Source: Methylococcaceae bacterium (GTDB taxonomy: Bacteria; Pseudomonadota; Gammaproteobacteria; Methylococcales; Methylomonadaceae). From it: a stretch of DNA of 47,998 nucleotides. A program made the translations under genes and the position numbers. Shown here piece after piece: positions 35,143 through 42,683 of this stretch; the first letter of the stretch is position 1; each line of letters opens with the position of its first letter. The stretch is from NCBI GenBank assembly GCA_021647585.1, contig JAKIUK010000030.1:1-47998 (forward strand). Reading direction: 5' to 3'. Below the pieces are notes generated by a model that saw only the letters and a program-made list of their open reading frames with translations, made no database searches and was not told the DNA's origin.

Positions 35143-35666
35143 CCCAAATCTATAAAGTAATTTCCATTCTGCTGGAATATCCGACTAAAGATTTAGTCAC
35201 TCATTGGGATGACATGAATCAGCTCATTAATGAACTGCCTGATCTGACCGTTGAAGATAATAAAGTGCTTAGTGGATTTATCCTCTGGGCATCCAGCCTA
35301 TCCTTAACAAAATTTCAGGCAGAATATGTTAACAACTTTGACATGACGGCCGAAAATTCACTTTACCTGACCTATCACTTATTTGATGAACAAGACCGCG
35401 ATAGAGGCCCTGCCCTGATTGAACTGACAGAGCTTTATAAATCAACTGGTTTTGAGATCAGTGATGGTGAACTACCCGATTATCTACCATTGATACTGGA
35501 GTATGTCTCTACTATGGATGATGAAGCAAGTGCTCATGCATTTTTGCAGCAAACATCTCAAGCAGCAGACATTATCGCCTGTAATCTTGAAAAAAATGAA
35601 AGTCCATACGCATCACTGGTCAGAATGGTGGAACGTCATGGACATGTCGCAGACATTGCAGCATAG
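35139..35666 (+). CDS. narJ: Nitrate reductase assembly chaperone NarJ
   Basis: A 175-residue TorD/NarJ-family chaperone starting IYKVISILLEYPT. The conserved ELPDYLPLILEY motif lies near 112-123. It helps insert the molybdenum cofactor into NarG and attach NarGH to NarI. It is shorter than E. coli NarJ (over 230 residues), lacking most of the variable C-terminal tail, which is common in other genera. Translationally coupled to narH. Confidence 0.93.
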   Translation: MTQIYKVISILLEYPTKDLVTHWDDMNQLINELPDLTVEDNKVLSGFILWASSLSLTKFQAEYVNNFDMTAENSLYLTYHLFDEQDRDRGPALIELTELYKSTGFEISDGELPDYLPLILEYVSTMDDEASAHAFLQQTSQAADIIACNLEKNESPYASLVRMVERHGHVADIAA

Positions 35667-35674
35667 GCCTCATT

Positions 35675-36370
35675 ATGAACTTAACAAATTTACTCTTTGG
35701 AATTTATCCCTATATCGCTCTGACCACGTTCTTTATTGGCAGTCTGATTCGTTTTGATCGAGAGCAATACACCTGGAAAGCCGATTCCAGTCAGATATTT
35801 GAAAAAGAGCAACTACAAAAAGGCAGCATACTTTTTCATATCGGTGTATTAGCCTTATTTATGGGGCATTTTGCGGGACTTGTTACTCCACATACATGGT
35901 TTTTAGCCATAGGCGTCTCTGACATGATGCACCAGATAGTTGCTATATCTGCCGGGGCAGCATTTGGTTCTCTCTGCATGATGGGCGGTGTGATTTTATG
36001 GAAACGTCGCATGTATCACCCTAGAGTCAGAGCCAACAGCCGCTTTATGGATCTTTTTATTCTAAACTGGATATTAGTGACTTTAGGCATAGGCTTACTA
36101 ACAATTCCCGTTTCTATTTACCATGCCTTTAATGGAGATACTTCAGCCATGATTGCTTTGGCAGACTGGGCACAAGCTACATTATCACTGAATGCCGATG
36201 CATCGATACTCGATAATGTGGGGTTCATCTACAAACTGCATTTATTTTTTGGCATGTCTGTGTTCTTTTTGTTTCCTTTTAGTCGTCTGGTTCATGTCTG
36301 GAGTATGCCCTTAGGCTATATGTTCAGGCCTTATCAAATTGTACGTACTAAATTTGTAAAACAAAGATAG
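35675..36370 (+). CDS. narI: Respiratory nitrate reductase gamma subunit NarI
   Basis: A 231-residue membrane cytochrome b with five helices. The heme ligands correspond to H55, H65, H189 and H207 (E. coli H56, H66, H187, H205), all present. It oxidises quinol on the periplasmic side and passes electrons inward to NarH. It follows narJ by 8 bases. A C/G-tract hairpin lies 14 bases after the stop. Confidence 0.97.
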   Translation: MNLTNLLFGIYPYIALTTFFIGSLIRFDREQYTWKADSSQIFEKEQLQKGSILFHIGVLALFMGHFAGLVTPHTWFLAIGVSDMMHQIVAISAGAAFGSLCMMGGVILWKRRMYHPRVRANSRFMDLFILNWILVTLGIGLLTIPVSIYHAFNGDTSAMIALADWAQATLSLNADASILDNVGFIYKLHLFFGMSVFFLFPFSRLVHVWSMPLGYMFRPYQIVRTKFVKQR

Positions 36371-36384
36371 TTCTTCCTGTTATT

Positions 36385-36418
36385 CCCCCCCCCTTTTGAA
36401 AAAGAGGGGGGGGGGGGG
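36385..36418 (+). terminator. Hairpin of C9 and G13 tracts after narI
   Basis: Nine C at 36,385-36,393, tttt, a purine loop, then thirteen G at 36,406-36,418. It folds into a very strong stem and may end the narGHJI transcript or separate it from the hemerythrin gene. The long homopolymers are prone to slippage, and their exact length may also be a sequencing artefact. Confidence 0.55.
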
Positions 36419-36448
36419 ATAAGAGTATTAATAGCAATAAACGAGTTT

Positions 36449-36970
36449 ATGGAATTTAAATTTACCGACCCGGCTACTGATTTTTCAAATGGCTTACTAG
36501 TTATAAGTGACTATCATCATGACTTTTTAGCGAGAGGACTTCAATTAGTCGAATTAGCAAAAGAAATAAAAAAACAGGGTATGACTGAACAGTTAGCCAA
36601 CCAGTGTATGGAAATGTATTGCCATTATTCACATGCCACACATTTACACCACAAGGATGAAGAAGAAGTTCTTTTTCCTTTATTAGTTGATCAATCCAGT
36701 TTAATTATAGGCATGATAGAACGCTTAATCATGGATCACGAAGAGATTGAAGAATCGTGGGCAACCTTATCAACTCGATTAAGTCAGCCTGAAAAAATTA
36801 CAAACTTTGATCATTTTTTACACATAACCCTAGCGTTTGAAAAAATACTTAGAGAACATTTAACCCGCGAAGACGAGGACTTTTCACCACAAATAAAAAA
36901 AATACTAGCTGCTGAACAAATAAAACAAGCAGGAAAGAAAATGTCTGAACTCAGACATTTAGCTTCATAA
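36449..36970 (+). CDS. Hemerythrin HHE domain protein
   Basis: A 173-residue four-helix protein with diiron-type ligands spread as DYHHDF (22-27), HLHHKDEEEVLFP (67-79), DHEEIE (near 98-103) and REHLTREDEDFSP (near 140-152). It resembles cytoplasmic HHE proteins implicated in NO or iron-sulfur stress responses rather than the O2-carrying type at 25,163. It lies between narI and nirK on the same strand, which suggests handling of NO or protection of Fe-S/molybdenum enzymes during nitrate respiration; this is inference from position. Confidence 0.88.
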   Translation: MEFKFTDPATDFSNGLLVISDYHHDFLARGLQLVELAKEIKKQGMTEQLANQCMEMYCHYSHATHLHHKDEEEVLFPLLVDQSSLIIGMIERLIMDHEEIEESWATLSTRLSQPEKITNFDHFLHITLAFEKILREHLTREDEDFSPQIKKILAAEQIKQAGKKMSELRHLAS

Positions 36971-37016
36971 CACGTTCTTTCCATGCCTCGGTAATTGCTC
37001 CTCGACAACTGCTCCT

Positions 37017-37162
37017 GCGTTGTTCTACTACACACCATCCATGGTGTTATGCATTACTCTATTACATGCCATCCATGGCATTATCAGGTATGTTTCTGTA
37101 TTACCTTTAGTGTTATCGGTATACGCTTGCATTCCTCACTTTCATGTCATTCATGACATGAC
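37017..37162. repeat. Three units of a 34-bp palindrome-containing repeat upstream of nirK
   Basis: Units begin near 37,017, 37,051 and 37,129. Each ends in a palindrome with a two-base centre: acaccat-cc-atggtgt (37,032-37,047), atgccat-cc-atggcat (37,066-37,081) and catgtcat-tc-atgacatg (37,143-37,160). The first two are in tandem at exactly 34 bases; the third aligns over its whole length (gcattcctcac... with gcattactcta...). It ends about 40 bases before the nirK start, so it could bear on nirK expression, or be a repeat family with no such role. Confidence 0.75.
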
Positions 37163-37200
37163 TCCAGGGAACAGGAATTCATACAAATTGAGAGATCAAT

Positions 37201-38388
37201 ATGAACGATAAAAATATAAAAAAAACAAATATCATCACCTCAGTTTCAAACCAAAATACAAAACAATTTTTCATCATCACCTTTATTGTTATTGTTGTAT
37301 CAATAGGATTAATTGCATCTGAACCCAAGCGACAGATGAGTACCAATATAGGCACTATGGACATGAGTAATATGAACATGGATGGTATGGATATGAAAAT
37401 GATGAGTCATGTTAATTTCGGCCCGGGTGATCCCTTTCATATACACAAAAAAACTGACCCAACAAAATATGAACAAGTTGCTGATATTAGCAAACAAGCC
37501 AGTGATTTACCCGCAGCCATACACCGAAAAACCGCAAAAACAGTAAACATCAAACTTGTTGCCAGAGAAGTAATATCTGATATTGCAGCTGCAACTCCTT
37601 TTCATTACTGGACTTTTGATAATACCGTACCAGGTCCTTTCCTTAGAGTAAGGGTGGGTGACACCGTGAATCTGACTTTGCATAATGATAAAAGCAGTTC
37701 TCACGACCATTCCATTGATCTACATGCAGTAACAGGACCTGGGGGCGGTGCTGTATTAACTACAGTTGAACCCGGTAAAACCAAGTCTATGCAATTTAAG
37801 GCTTTGCTTCCAGGACTATTTATTTACCATTGTGCGGCTGGTAATGCACCCACTCATATTGCCAACGGTATGTACGGTCTAATTCTAGTTGAACCTGAAA
37901 CTGGCTTACCACCTGTCGACAAAGAATTTTATGTTATGCAGGGTGAACTTTATACCAAAGGCAAGATAGGCGAAAGAAAGTTTCAGGATTTTGATGGTCA
38001 GAAAATGTTTGATGAACGCCCCGAGTATATTATCTTTAATGGTCGAACGTCTTCACTCGTTGACTCCCCCATACAAGCGAAAGTAGGTGAAACCATTCGT
38101 TTGTTTGTCGGTAATGGAGGGGTATCAAAAATTTCTTCTTTTCATGTGATTGGTGAAATTTTCGATACAGTTTATCCAGAAGCTTCTATGGGACTGCCTT
38201 TAAAAAATGTCCAGACCACTTTAATACCCGCAGGTGGAGCCACAATGGTTGAATTTAAGCTAGATGTTCCTGGAGATTATGTCATGGTAGATCATGCATT
38301 AACTCGTGTTGACCGTGGTGCCTGGGGACTTTTGCATGTTACAGGTAAAGAAAAAACTGATATATATTCAGCTATTTCAAAACCTTAA
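37201..38388 (+). CDS. nirK: Copper-containing nitrite reductase NirK (AniA-like), membrane-anchored, Met-rich linker
   Basis: A 395-residue two-cupredoxin enzyme. Type 1 copper ligands: H170, C211, H219, M224. Type 2 copper ligands: H175, H210, H315. Catalytic Asp: D173 in HSIDLHA. It reduces nitrite to NO outside the cytoplasmic membrane. An N-terminal hydrophobic helix (about 22-40) without an obvious cleavage site should anchor it. Residues 46-68 contain nine Met in MxM-type spacing, which could bind Cu(I). At the position of the second catalytic residue in class I enzymes (THxVFNG) this protein reads EYIIFNG; class II enzymes may differ there, so this needs alignment. No nirV is adjacent. 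Confidence 0.95.
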   Translation: MNDKNIKKTNIITSVSNQNTKQFFIITFIVIVVSIGLIASEPKRQMSTNIGTMDMSNMNMDGMDMKMMSHVNFGPGDPFHIHKKTDPTKYEQVADISKQASDLPAAIHRKTAKTVNIKLVAREVISDIAAATPFHYWTFDNTVPGPFLRVRVGDTVNLTLHNDKSSSHDHSIDLHAVTGPGGGAVLTTVEPGKTKSMQFKALLPGLFIYHCAAGNAPTHIANGMYGLILVEPETGLPPVDKEFYVMQGELYTKGKIGERKFQDFDGQKMFDERPEYIIFNGRTSSLVDSPIQAKVGETIRLFVGNGGVSKISSFHVIGEIFDTVYPEASMGLPLKNVQTTLIPAGGATMVEFKLDVPGDYVMVDHALTRVDRGAWGLLHVTGKEKTDIYSAISKP

Positions 38389-38415
38389 AAAAAGTACTAC
38401 CCTTAATTTTTTTCC

Positions 38416-38442
38416 TCGTTCCCACGCTTTGCCTGGGAACGA
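38416..38442. repeat. REP-like hairpin between nirK and the NNP transporter
   Basis: tcgttccca at 38,416 and tgggaacga to 38,442 form a perfect 9-bp stem with a 9-base loop. It closely resembles the REPs flanking the RAYT at 1171 and 1752. It may also act as a terminator for nirK. Confidence 0.75.
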
Positions 38443-38485
38443 AACACAAAGACTAATTCAAACTTAATCTAATCTGGAGATATTA

Positions 38486-39799
38486 ATGCAAGAACTTGAT
38501 GGCATCAGTAGCGGCCAACAAACCAAAAGTCTTGCTGTAAGCACCATAGCTTTTACGGTATGTTTTGCAGTCTGGACAATTTTTTCCATCATCGGAATTA
38601 AAATAAAACAAAACCTGGGACTTAATGACACAGAATTTGGTTTATTAGTGGCTACCCCAATACTGACTGGCTCTTTGAGCCGGATTTTTCTGGGAATCTG
38701 GACTGATCAATACGGTGGCCGTATTGTTTACTTTTGTTTAATGATAACCACATCCGTTGCAGCCTGGTTACTATCCACTGTTTCAACCTATGAAATGTAT
38801 TTAGTAGCAGCACTTGGTGTGGGGCTGGCCGGTGGTTCATTTGCTGTAGGTATAGCCTATGTCTCTCGCTGGTATGACAGTGAACATCAGGGTACAGCGT
38901 TAGGTGTTTTTGGTATGGGTAACGTAGGCGCTGCAGTAACAAACTTTGGCGCACCTTTCTTACTTGTCGCTTATGGCTGGGAAAATGTCGCTAAAATATA
39001 CTCAGTAGTGTTGTTTGTCATGGCAATCATCTTTTGGTTTACTACGGAAGAAGACCCTGCAACAAAAGCAAGAAAAGCAAAAGGTGAAAAAGTAAAACCA
39101 GCATTAATGCAACTGGAACCTTTAAAACATCTTAGAGTATGGCGTTTTTCAACCTATTACTTCTTTGTTTTTGGAGGTTATGTTGCACTCGCATTATGGC
39201 TACCTCGTTATTATATGGGAGTCTACGGTCTAGAAATTCAAACAGCCGGAATGCTGGCTGCTGCCTATGCTTTACCAGGCAGTCTTTTTAGAGCCTTAGG
39301 TGGCTGGATGTCTGATAAGATAGGCGCCCGCAAAGTCATGTACCTAACTTTCATGTGTTGTTTAAGTTGCCTGTTCTTTTTATCCTACCCGGCAACTGAT
39401 TACAGCGTACATGGCATTGAAGGCCCTATTAATTTCACCCTTGCAGTGGGTTTGGTTCCTTTCGTAATTTTAACCATTATTCTTGGATTTTTCATGTCAC
39501 TAGGTAAAGCAGCTGTGTACAAACATATACCTGTCTATTATCCTGATCATGTAGGTTCAGTAGGTGGCATGGTTGGGTTGATTGGGGGGCTAGGTGGGTT
39601 TGTCCTGCCTATTTGTTTTGGCTTAATGAATGACTTTATAGGCGTATGGACCAGTTGTTTTATGCTGTTATTTGCCATTGTAGCTATTTCATTAACCTGG
39701 ATGCATACATCAATTGTATTGTCAGATAAGAGACTACACCCAGAATTGAAAGGACCTAAATCGTTACCTGAAATGTTAGATTTCCCAGAAAAAGAGTAA
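38486..39799 (+). CDS. NarK/NNP-type MFS nitrate/nitrite transporter
   Basis: A 437-residue MFS protein with twelve predicted helices. It has the motif GIWTDQYGGRIVYF between helices 2 and 3, the glycine-rich GVGLAGGSFAVGIAYVSRWY, and later ILGFFMSLGKAAVYKHIPVY and GGMVGLIGGLGGFVLPICFG, all typical of NNP carriers. It is shorter than and different from NarK at 27,548, suggesting division of labour such as nitrate/proton symport against nitrate/nitrite exchange. A ctggag ribosome site is a few bases ahead. It lies behind nirK across a REP-like hairpin. Confidence 0.9.
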   Translation: MQELDGISSGQQTKSLAVSTIAFTVCFAVWTIFSIIGIKIKQNLGLNDTEFGLLVATPILTGSLSRIFLGIWTDQYGGRIVYFCLMITTSVAAWLLSTVSTYEMYLVAALGVGLAGGSFAVGIAYVSRWYDSEHQGTALGVFGMGNVGAAVTNFGAPFLLVAYGWENVAKIYSVVLFVMAIIFWFTTEEDPATKARKAKGEKVKPALMQLEPLKHLRVWRFSTYYFFVFGGYVALALWLPRYYMGVYGLEIQTAGMLAAAYALPGSLFRALGGWMSDKIGARKVMYLTFMCCLSCLFFLSYPATDYSVHGIEGPINFTLAVGLVPFVILTIILGFFMSLGKAAVYKHIPVYYPDHVGSVGGMVGLIGGLGGFVLPICFGLMNDFIGVWTSCFMLLFAIVAISLTWMHTSIVLSDKRLHPELKGPKSLPEMLDFPEKE

Positions 39800-39810
39800 C
39801 TACAATAACC

Positions 39811-39863
39811 AGGAAGTGAGGCTTCAGCCTAGCCTAATATGCAGAACATGAGACTCACTTCCT
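39811..39863. repeat. Inverted repeat after the NNP transporter
   Basis: aggaagtgag (39,811-39,820) pairs with ctcacttcct (39,854-39,863); ggcttcagcct inside resembles the caggctttagcctg repeat family. It could act as a terminator. Confidence 0.65.
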
Positions 39864-39876
39864 ATGTTTTCTGAAC

Positions 39877-39939
39877 TTATGTAACCGCAATATCACCTCG
39901 TCCTGTTGCTTTTGCTTGATAAACTACATCATCCAAAGC
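39877..39939 (-). pseudogene. C-terminal scrap of a diguanylate cyclase (GGDEF) gene
   Basis: The minus strand reads ALDDVVYQAKATGRGDIAVT then stop, which is the standard GGDEF C-terminus (ADxALYxAKxxGRN...). The rest of the gene is gone: MITE copy C begins at about 39,933, exactly where the reading frame breaks off. Nothing GGDEF-like resumes beyond the MITE. Confidence 0.65.
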
Positions 39940-40143
39940 GTGTCAGTTGGATCACGGATTCTAGCACAACCCATTGATTCCACAGAACTTCAAAAAAATG
40001 CCCACCTAACCGAATGGGTGAAGCTAAGATTTTTGACCTACATGGAAGTAGGAAATACAGGTTTTGCAGGAGCAAAAACCTGTTAAAACACTGTGAAACC
40101 AATATCTTGCACTATAATTCCGCGCCCAACTGATCTTCCTAGG
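39933..40143. mobile_element. MITE copy C, with an extra internal hairpin
   Basis: A 211-bp relative of copy B. The right end ccaactgatcttcctagg is intact; the left end (ccaaagcgtgtcagttgg) is degraded in its outer half. Compared with copy B it carries about 50 extra bases that include cctacatggaagtagg and caggttttgcaggagc...aaaacctg hairpins. No coding capacity. Confidence 0.75.
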
Positions 40144-40391
40144 ATAAACCGTTATCCTAAAATTGGCTGTTAACATTCTTGCATCTATAAAAACATAATG
40201 CGTATCAGAGAAATAATGTATAGAATAATAGCTAGTGGGTCGAATCTGAAGAATGCAGGTTAAAACCTGCGGCCCAAAAGATGTTTCTAATGAGGGTATA
40301 TTTGGTAAAACTACAACTTTAACCCACCACCGAATAATAATACCGCTTATCAATAAGGCTATAGAAAAACCACTGACTTAGCCAAACTGCA
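40144..40391. other. Gene-free stretch downstream of the pilus operon
   Basis: No credible gene. It holds one small palindrome, gcaggtt-aa-aacctgc at 40,255-40,270, similar to the hairpin insert of MITE copy C. It could work as terminator structure for the pilus operon on the minus strand, though without a T-run. Confidence 0.5.
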
Positions 40392-41765
40392 TTAATTCAG
40401 GTTTTCGCTTTCCTCAGGTTTTTTATACAAAAACTTTTCCTTGAAAAAGTGATCAATTTTATTGGATTGTTGTAGACTGAAGTCATTAAACTGATCAACT
40501 CGCTCTTGCTGTTCTGTAATTAATGACCTATTACCTGAGTTAATAATTTGTGGTTTGATCATCACAATGGTTTCGGTACTACTGGAAAAATCATCGTCTT
40601 TAGCAAACAAAGACCCCAGAAAAGGTATATCTTCTAAAATAGGAACACCTTGGTGATTGCTGGTCACATCATTCCTTATCAACCCACCAATAAATACAGT
40701 TTGACCATGTTCCACCAGCAACCGTGTATGAACTTCAGTGGTTGATAAACTGGGAATACCATCATTAAGGGTTGTTTTACTGACTTCTGGATGAATGTCC
40801 ATCATAATACGTCCAAAGCGATCTATATACGGCAATACTTTTAGAATCACACCTGATTCAAGAAACTCAACACTTTCTGTGGTCACCTGATTAATCGTCG
40901 TGGTGACACGATAGCCCGTTCTTTCACCAATTATCACTTCAGCTTCCTGATGTTCTAGCGCTAGTAAACTAGGTGTTGAAAGCGCTCGCACCCGGCCTTT
41001 TTTACTCAGTAGATTCAACTGGACTTCAATGTTTTTATTAAAATAATTAAAAAATAACCCAGCAGGGCCTGCGGCTGACCCTATAGCCAGGTCCGTAATC
41101 TGCTTACCCAAATTTTCCACACCAATATTGCCAGAACCGCCACCGCCTGCAAAGGTTTTCGTCCAGTCGAGTCCAAATTTTTGGGTATCATCCAGACTAA
41201 TAGTAAAAATTTTCGCTTCCAACAAAATTTGCGCAGGAGCCTGATCAAGTAATCGTAACAGTTTTTCTATGCGATCAATAAATTCTGGCAAGTCTTCAAT
41301 CACCAGTATTTTTCTATCTTCCAGTATATCGATTTTGCCATATTCCGAAAGATGATTTTCTAAAATTTCTGACACTTTCTTGCTGTCGGAATACTGCACT
41401 TTAAAGGTCCGTAACTCTGTCATTCCTCCGGCAATGGTTTTACCCACTTCACTACGTTTAGCAATCAGGTAACCCTTTTTAATACGCTCAACAGCCAGCC
41501 CAGCAGCTGAGGCGATCGCGTAAATTGCATCCCTGACACTAATATCATACAAATTGACAGATACTTCACCTTCTACCCCACTCGCTAACAGTATGTTTAC
41601 ATTGTTCTCTCGTGATAGCATTTCATACAACTCACTGATTTCAGTTTGCTTAACAGAAAGTGAGATTAGGTTTTCACTGTTATTTTTTGCATAACTGGTC
41701 TGAGTTAATATTCCACAGAACAAGATGGCAAATAGCACTGCCCCTGGTAAACAATCAATTTTCAT
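40392..41765 (-). CDS. mshL: MshL-like secretin (type IV pilus/MSHA outer-membrane pore)
   Basis: A 457-residue protein with a signal peptide ending about SYA, a short N-domain with secretin_N repeats (LRTFKVQYSDSKKVSEILE) and a C-terminal secretin domain (VEVQLNLL-type strands, ALSTPSLLALEHQEAEVIIG, TRLLVEHGQTVFIGGLI, VPILEDIPFLGSLF). It should form the gated outer-membrane ring through which the pilus passes. ATG 41,765 follows the mshK stop by one base; an ATG at 41,783 would overlap it. Last gene of the operon; no mshM, mshE or mshG follows as in the Vibrio locus. Confidence 0.88.
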   Translation of the reverse strand: MKIDCLPGAVLFAILFCGILTQTSYAKNNSENLISLSVKQTEISELYEMLSRENNVNILLASGVEGEVSVNLYDISVRDAIYAIASAAGLAVERIKKGYLIAKRSEVGKTIAGGMTELRTFKVQYSDSKKVSEILENHLSEYGKIDILEDRKILVIEDLPEFIDRIEKLLRLLDQAPAQILLEAKIFTISLDDTQKFGLDWTKTFAGGGGSGNIGVENLGKQITDLAIGSAAGPAGLFFNYFNKNIEVQLNLLSKKGRVRALSTPSLLALEHQEAEVIIGERTGYRVTTTINQVTTESVEFLESGVILKVLPYIDRFGRIMMDIHPEVSKTTLNDGIPSLSTTEVHTRLLVEHGQTVFIGGLIRNDVTSNHQGVPILEDIPFLGSLFAKDDDFSSSTETIVMIKPQIINSGNRSLITEQQERVDQFNDFSLQQSNKIDHFFKEKFLYKKPEESENLN

Positions 41766-41766
41766 A

Positions 41767-42129
41767 CTATTCGTCAGTACCATCTAAAGTTAAACGCGTG
41801 CGTTGCTGTTTTTTAATTAAAATAACCGAACGTTCATATACCTCAATCAGCTTGTAACCCTCTATTGATTCACCTATCTTAAGAATACGGCCACTCACAT
41901 TCGCCATAGAACGTCTACCTGCACGTAATGTTGAAAACAACTTTAGCTCCTTTGTTAACGCTTTATGCTCAGAATTGGCCGCTTCACTGTCTAACACAGG
42001 CTTTTTTTGCAATATCGGCATAGCAAAAGGATCATGAATAATTTGATAAGGGTTCAATTTCTCATTAGCTGCTGCCAGTGCTGATACAAAGTATAGACAT
42101 AAAATAAAAACAGTAGATAAGACGCGCAT
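41767..42129 (-). CDS. MshK-like pilus biogenesis periplasmic protein
   Basis: A 120-residue protein with a signal peptide (about 1-20, ending ALAA). PYQIIHDPFAMP is followed after a linker by a small SH3-like stretch (SGRILKIGESIEGYKLIEVY then ERSVILIKKQQRTRLTL), the layout of MshK and GspC/PilP homology regions. It probably links the inner-membrane PilMNO-like platform to the secretin, and it is coupled to both neighbours by near-zero spacing. The assignment is by pattern and context. Confidence 0.72.
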   Translation of the reverse strand: MRVLSTVFILCLYFVSALAAANEKLNPYQIIHDPFAMPILQKKPVLDSEAANSEHKALTKELKLFSTLRAGRRSMANVSGRILKIGESIEGYKLIEVYERSVILIKKQQRTRLTLDGTDE

Positions 42130-42683
42130 TATTTTTCTACAAACTGATAAGAAACCAGCGTTAAACTCATACGTCGCTGGTTTGTTTGACCTTCTTTGCG
42201 CAAATTGAATTTTTTAATCAGGATAGGGCCTAATTCCTGTTCCAGTTCACTTAGCCAGTCAAACAGACTAAAATAATCAGTACTTAATTCCACTTGAAAT
42301 GGAAGCACCTGGAAGGTAAATAATTTTTCAGTTTTTCCCGGCTTAATACTAATTAATTTAACCTTATGATGATCGGCAATGTTATCAAGTTGTCCAATCA
42401 CAAATGCAATCATCTGATTAACAGGTAATTGTGGACCTGTCCCTTTTAAATCTGTCTCTAATTGCTGCACCTGTTTATTAAAAGAAACAATCTGACTCTC
42501 CAGGGGCATACCTGTTTGCAACTCATTTTCAAGTAAATATAACGTTTGCTCAGACTGGCGAAGTGATTGCAAAGGTTTTTTAATCACATAAAGATAGCCT
42601 GCAATCAGGGGCAACAACAACAAAGAAATTAACAGAATAGCTAACATCCTTGGTTGAACCTGTTGTTGCAGCATTTTATACAT
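42129..42683 (-). CDS. MshJ/PilO-like inner-membrane protein
   Basis: A 184-residue protein with one membrane helix (about 11-31), a coiled coil (about 35-75) and a ferredoxin-like periplasmic domain, as in PilO, MshJ and GspM. ATG 42,683 is preferred: aaggtgg lies 5 bases upstream, and it overlaps the stop of the gene before by 8 bases; a longer frame begins at 42,716. It would form the alignment platform with the PilN-like protein. Confidence 0.75.
   Translation of the reverse strand: MYKMLQQQVQPRMLAILLISLLLLPLIAGYLYVIKKPLQSLRQSEQTLYLLENELQTGMPLESQIVSFNKQVQQLETDLKGTGPQLPVNQMIAFVIGQLDNIADHHKVKLISIKPGKTEKLFTFQVLPFQVELSTDYFSLFDWLSELEQELGPILIKKFNLRKEGQTNQRRMSLTLVSYQFVEK

Noticed and set aside
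37017..37162. CRISPR-like array because of regularly spaced palindromic units
   Set aside because: Only three units, the first two directly adjacent with no spacer, arms differ between units, and no cas genes are present.
40024..40353. 109-codon minus-strand frame beside mshL
   Set aside because: It runs across the end of MITE copy C, has repeat-derived sequence and no recognisable domain.
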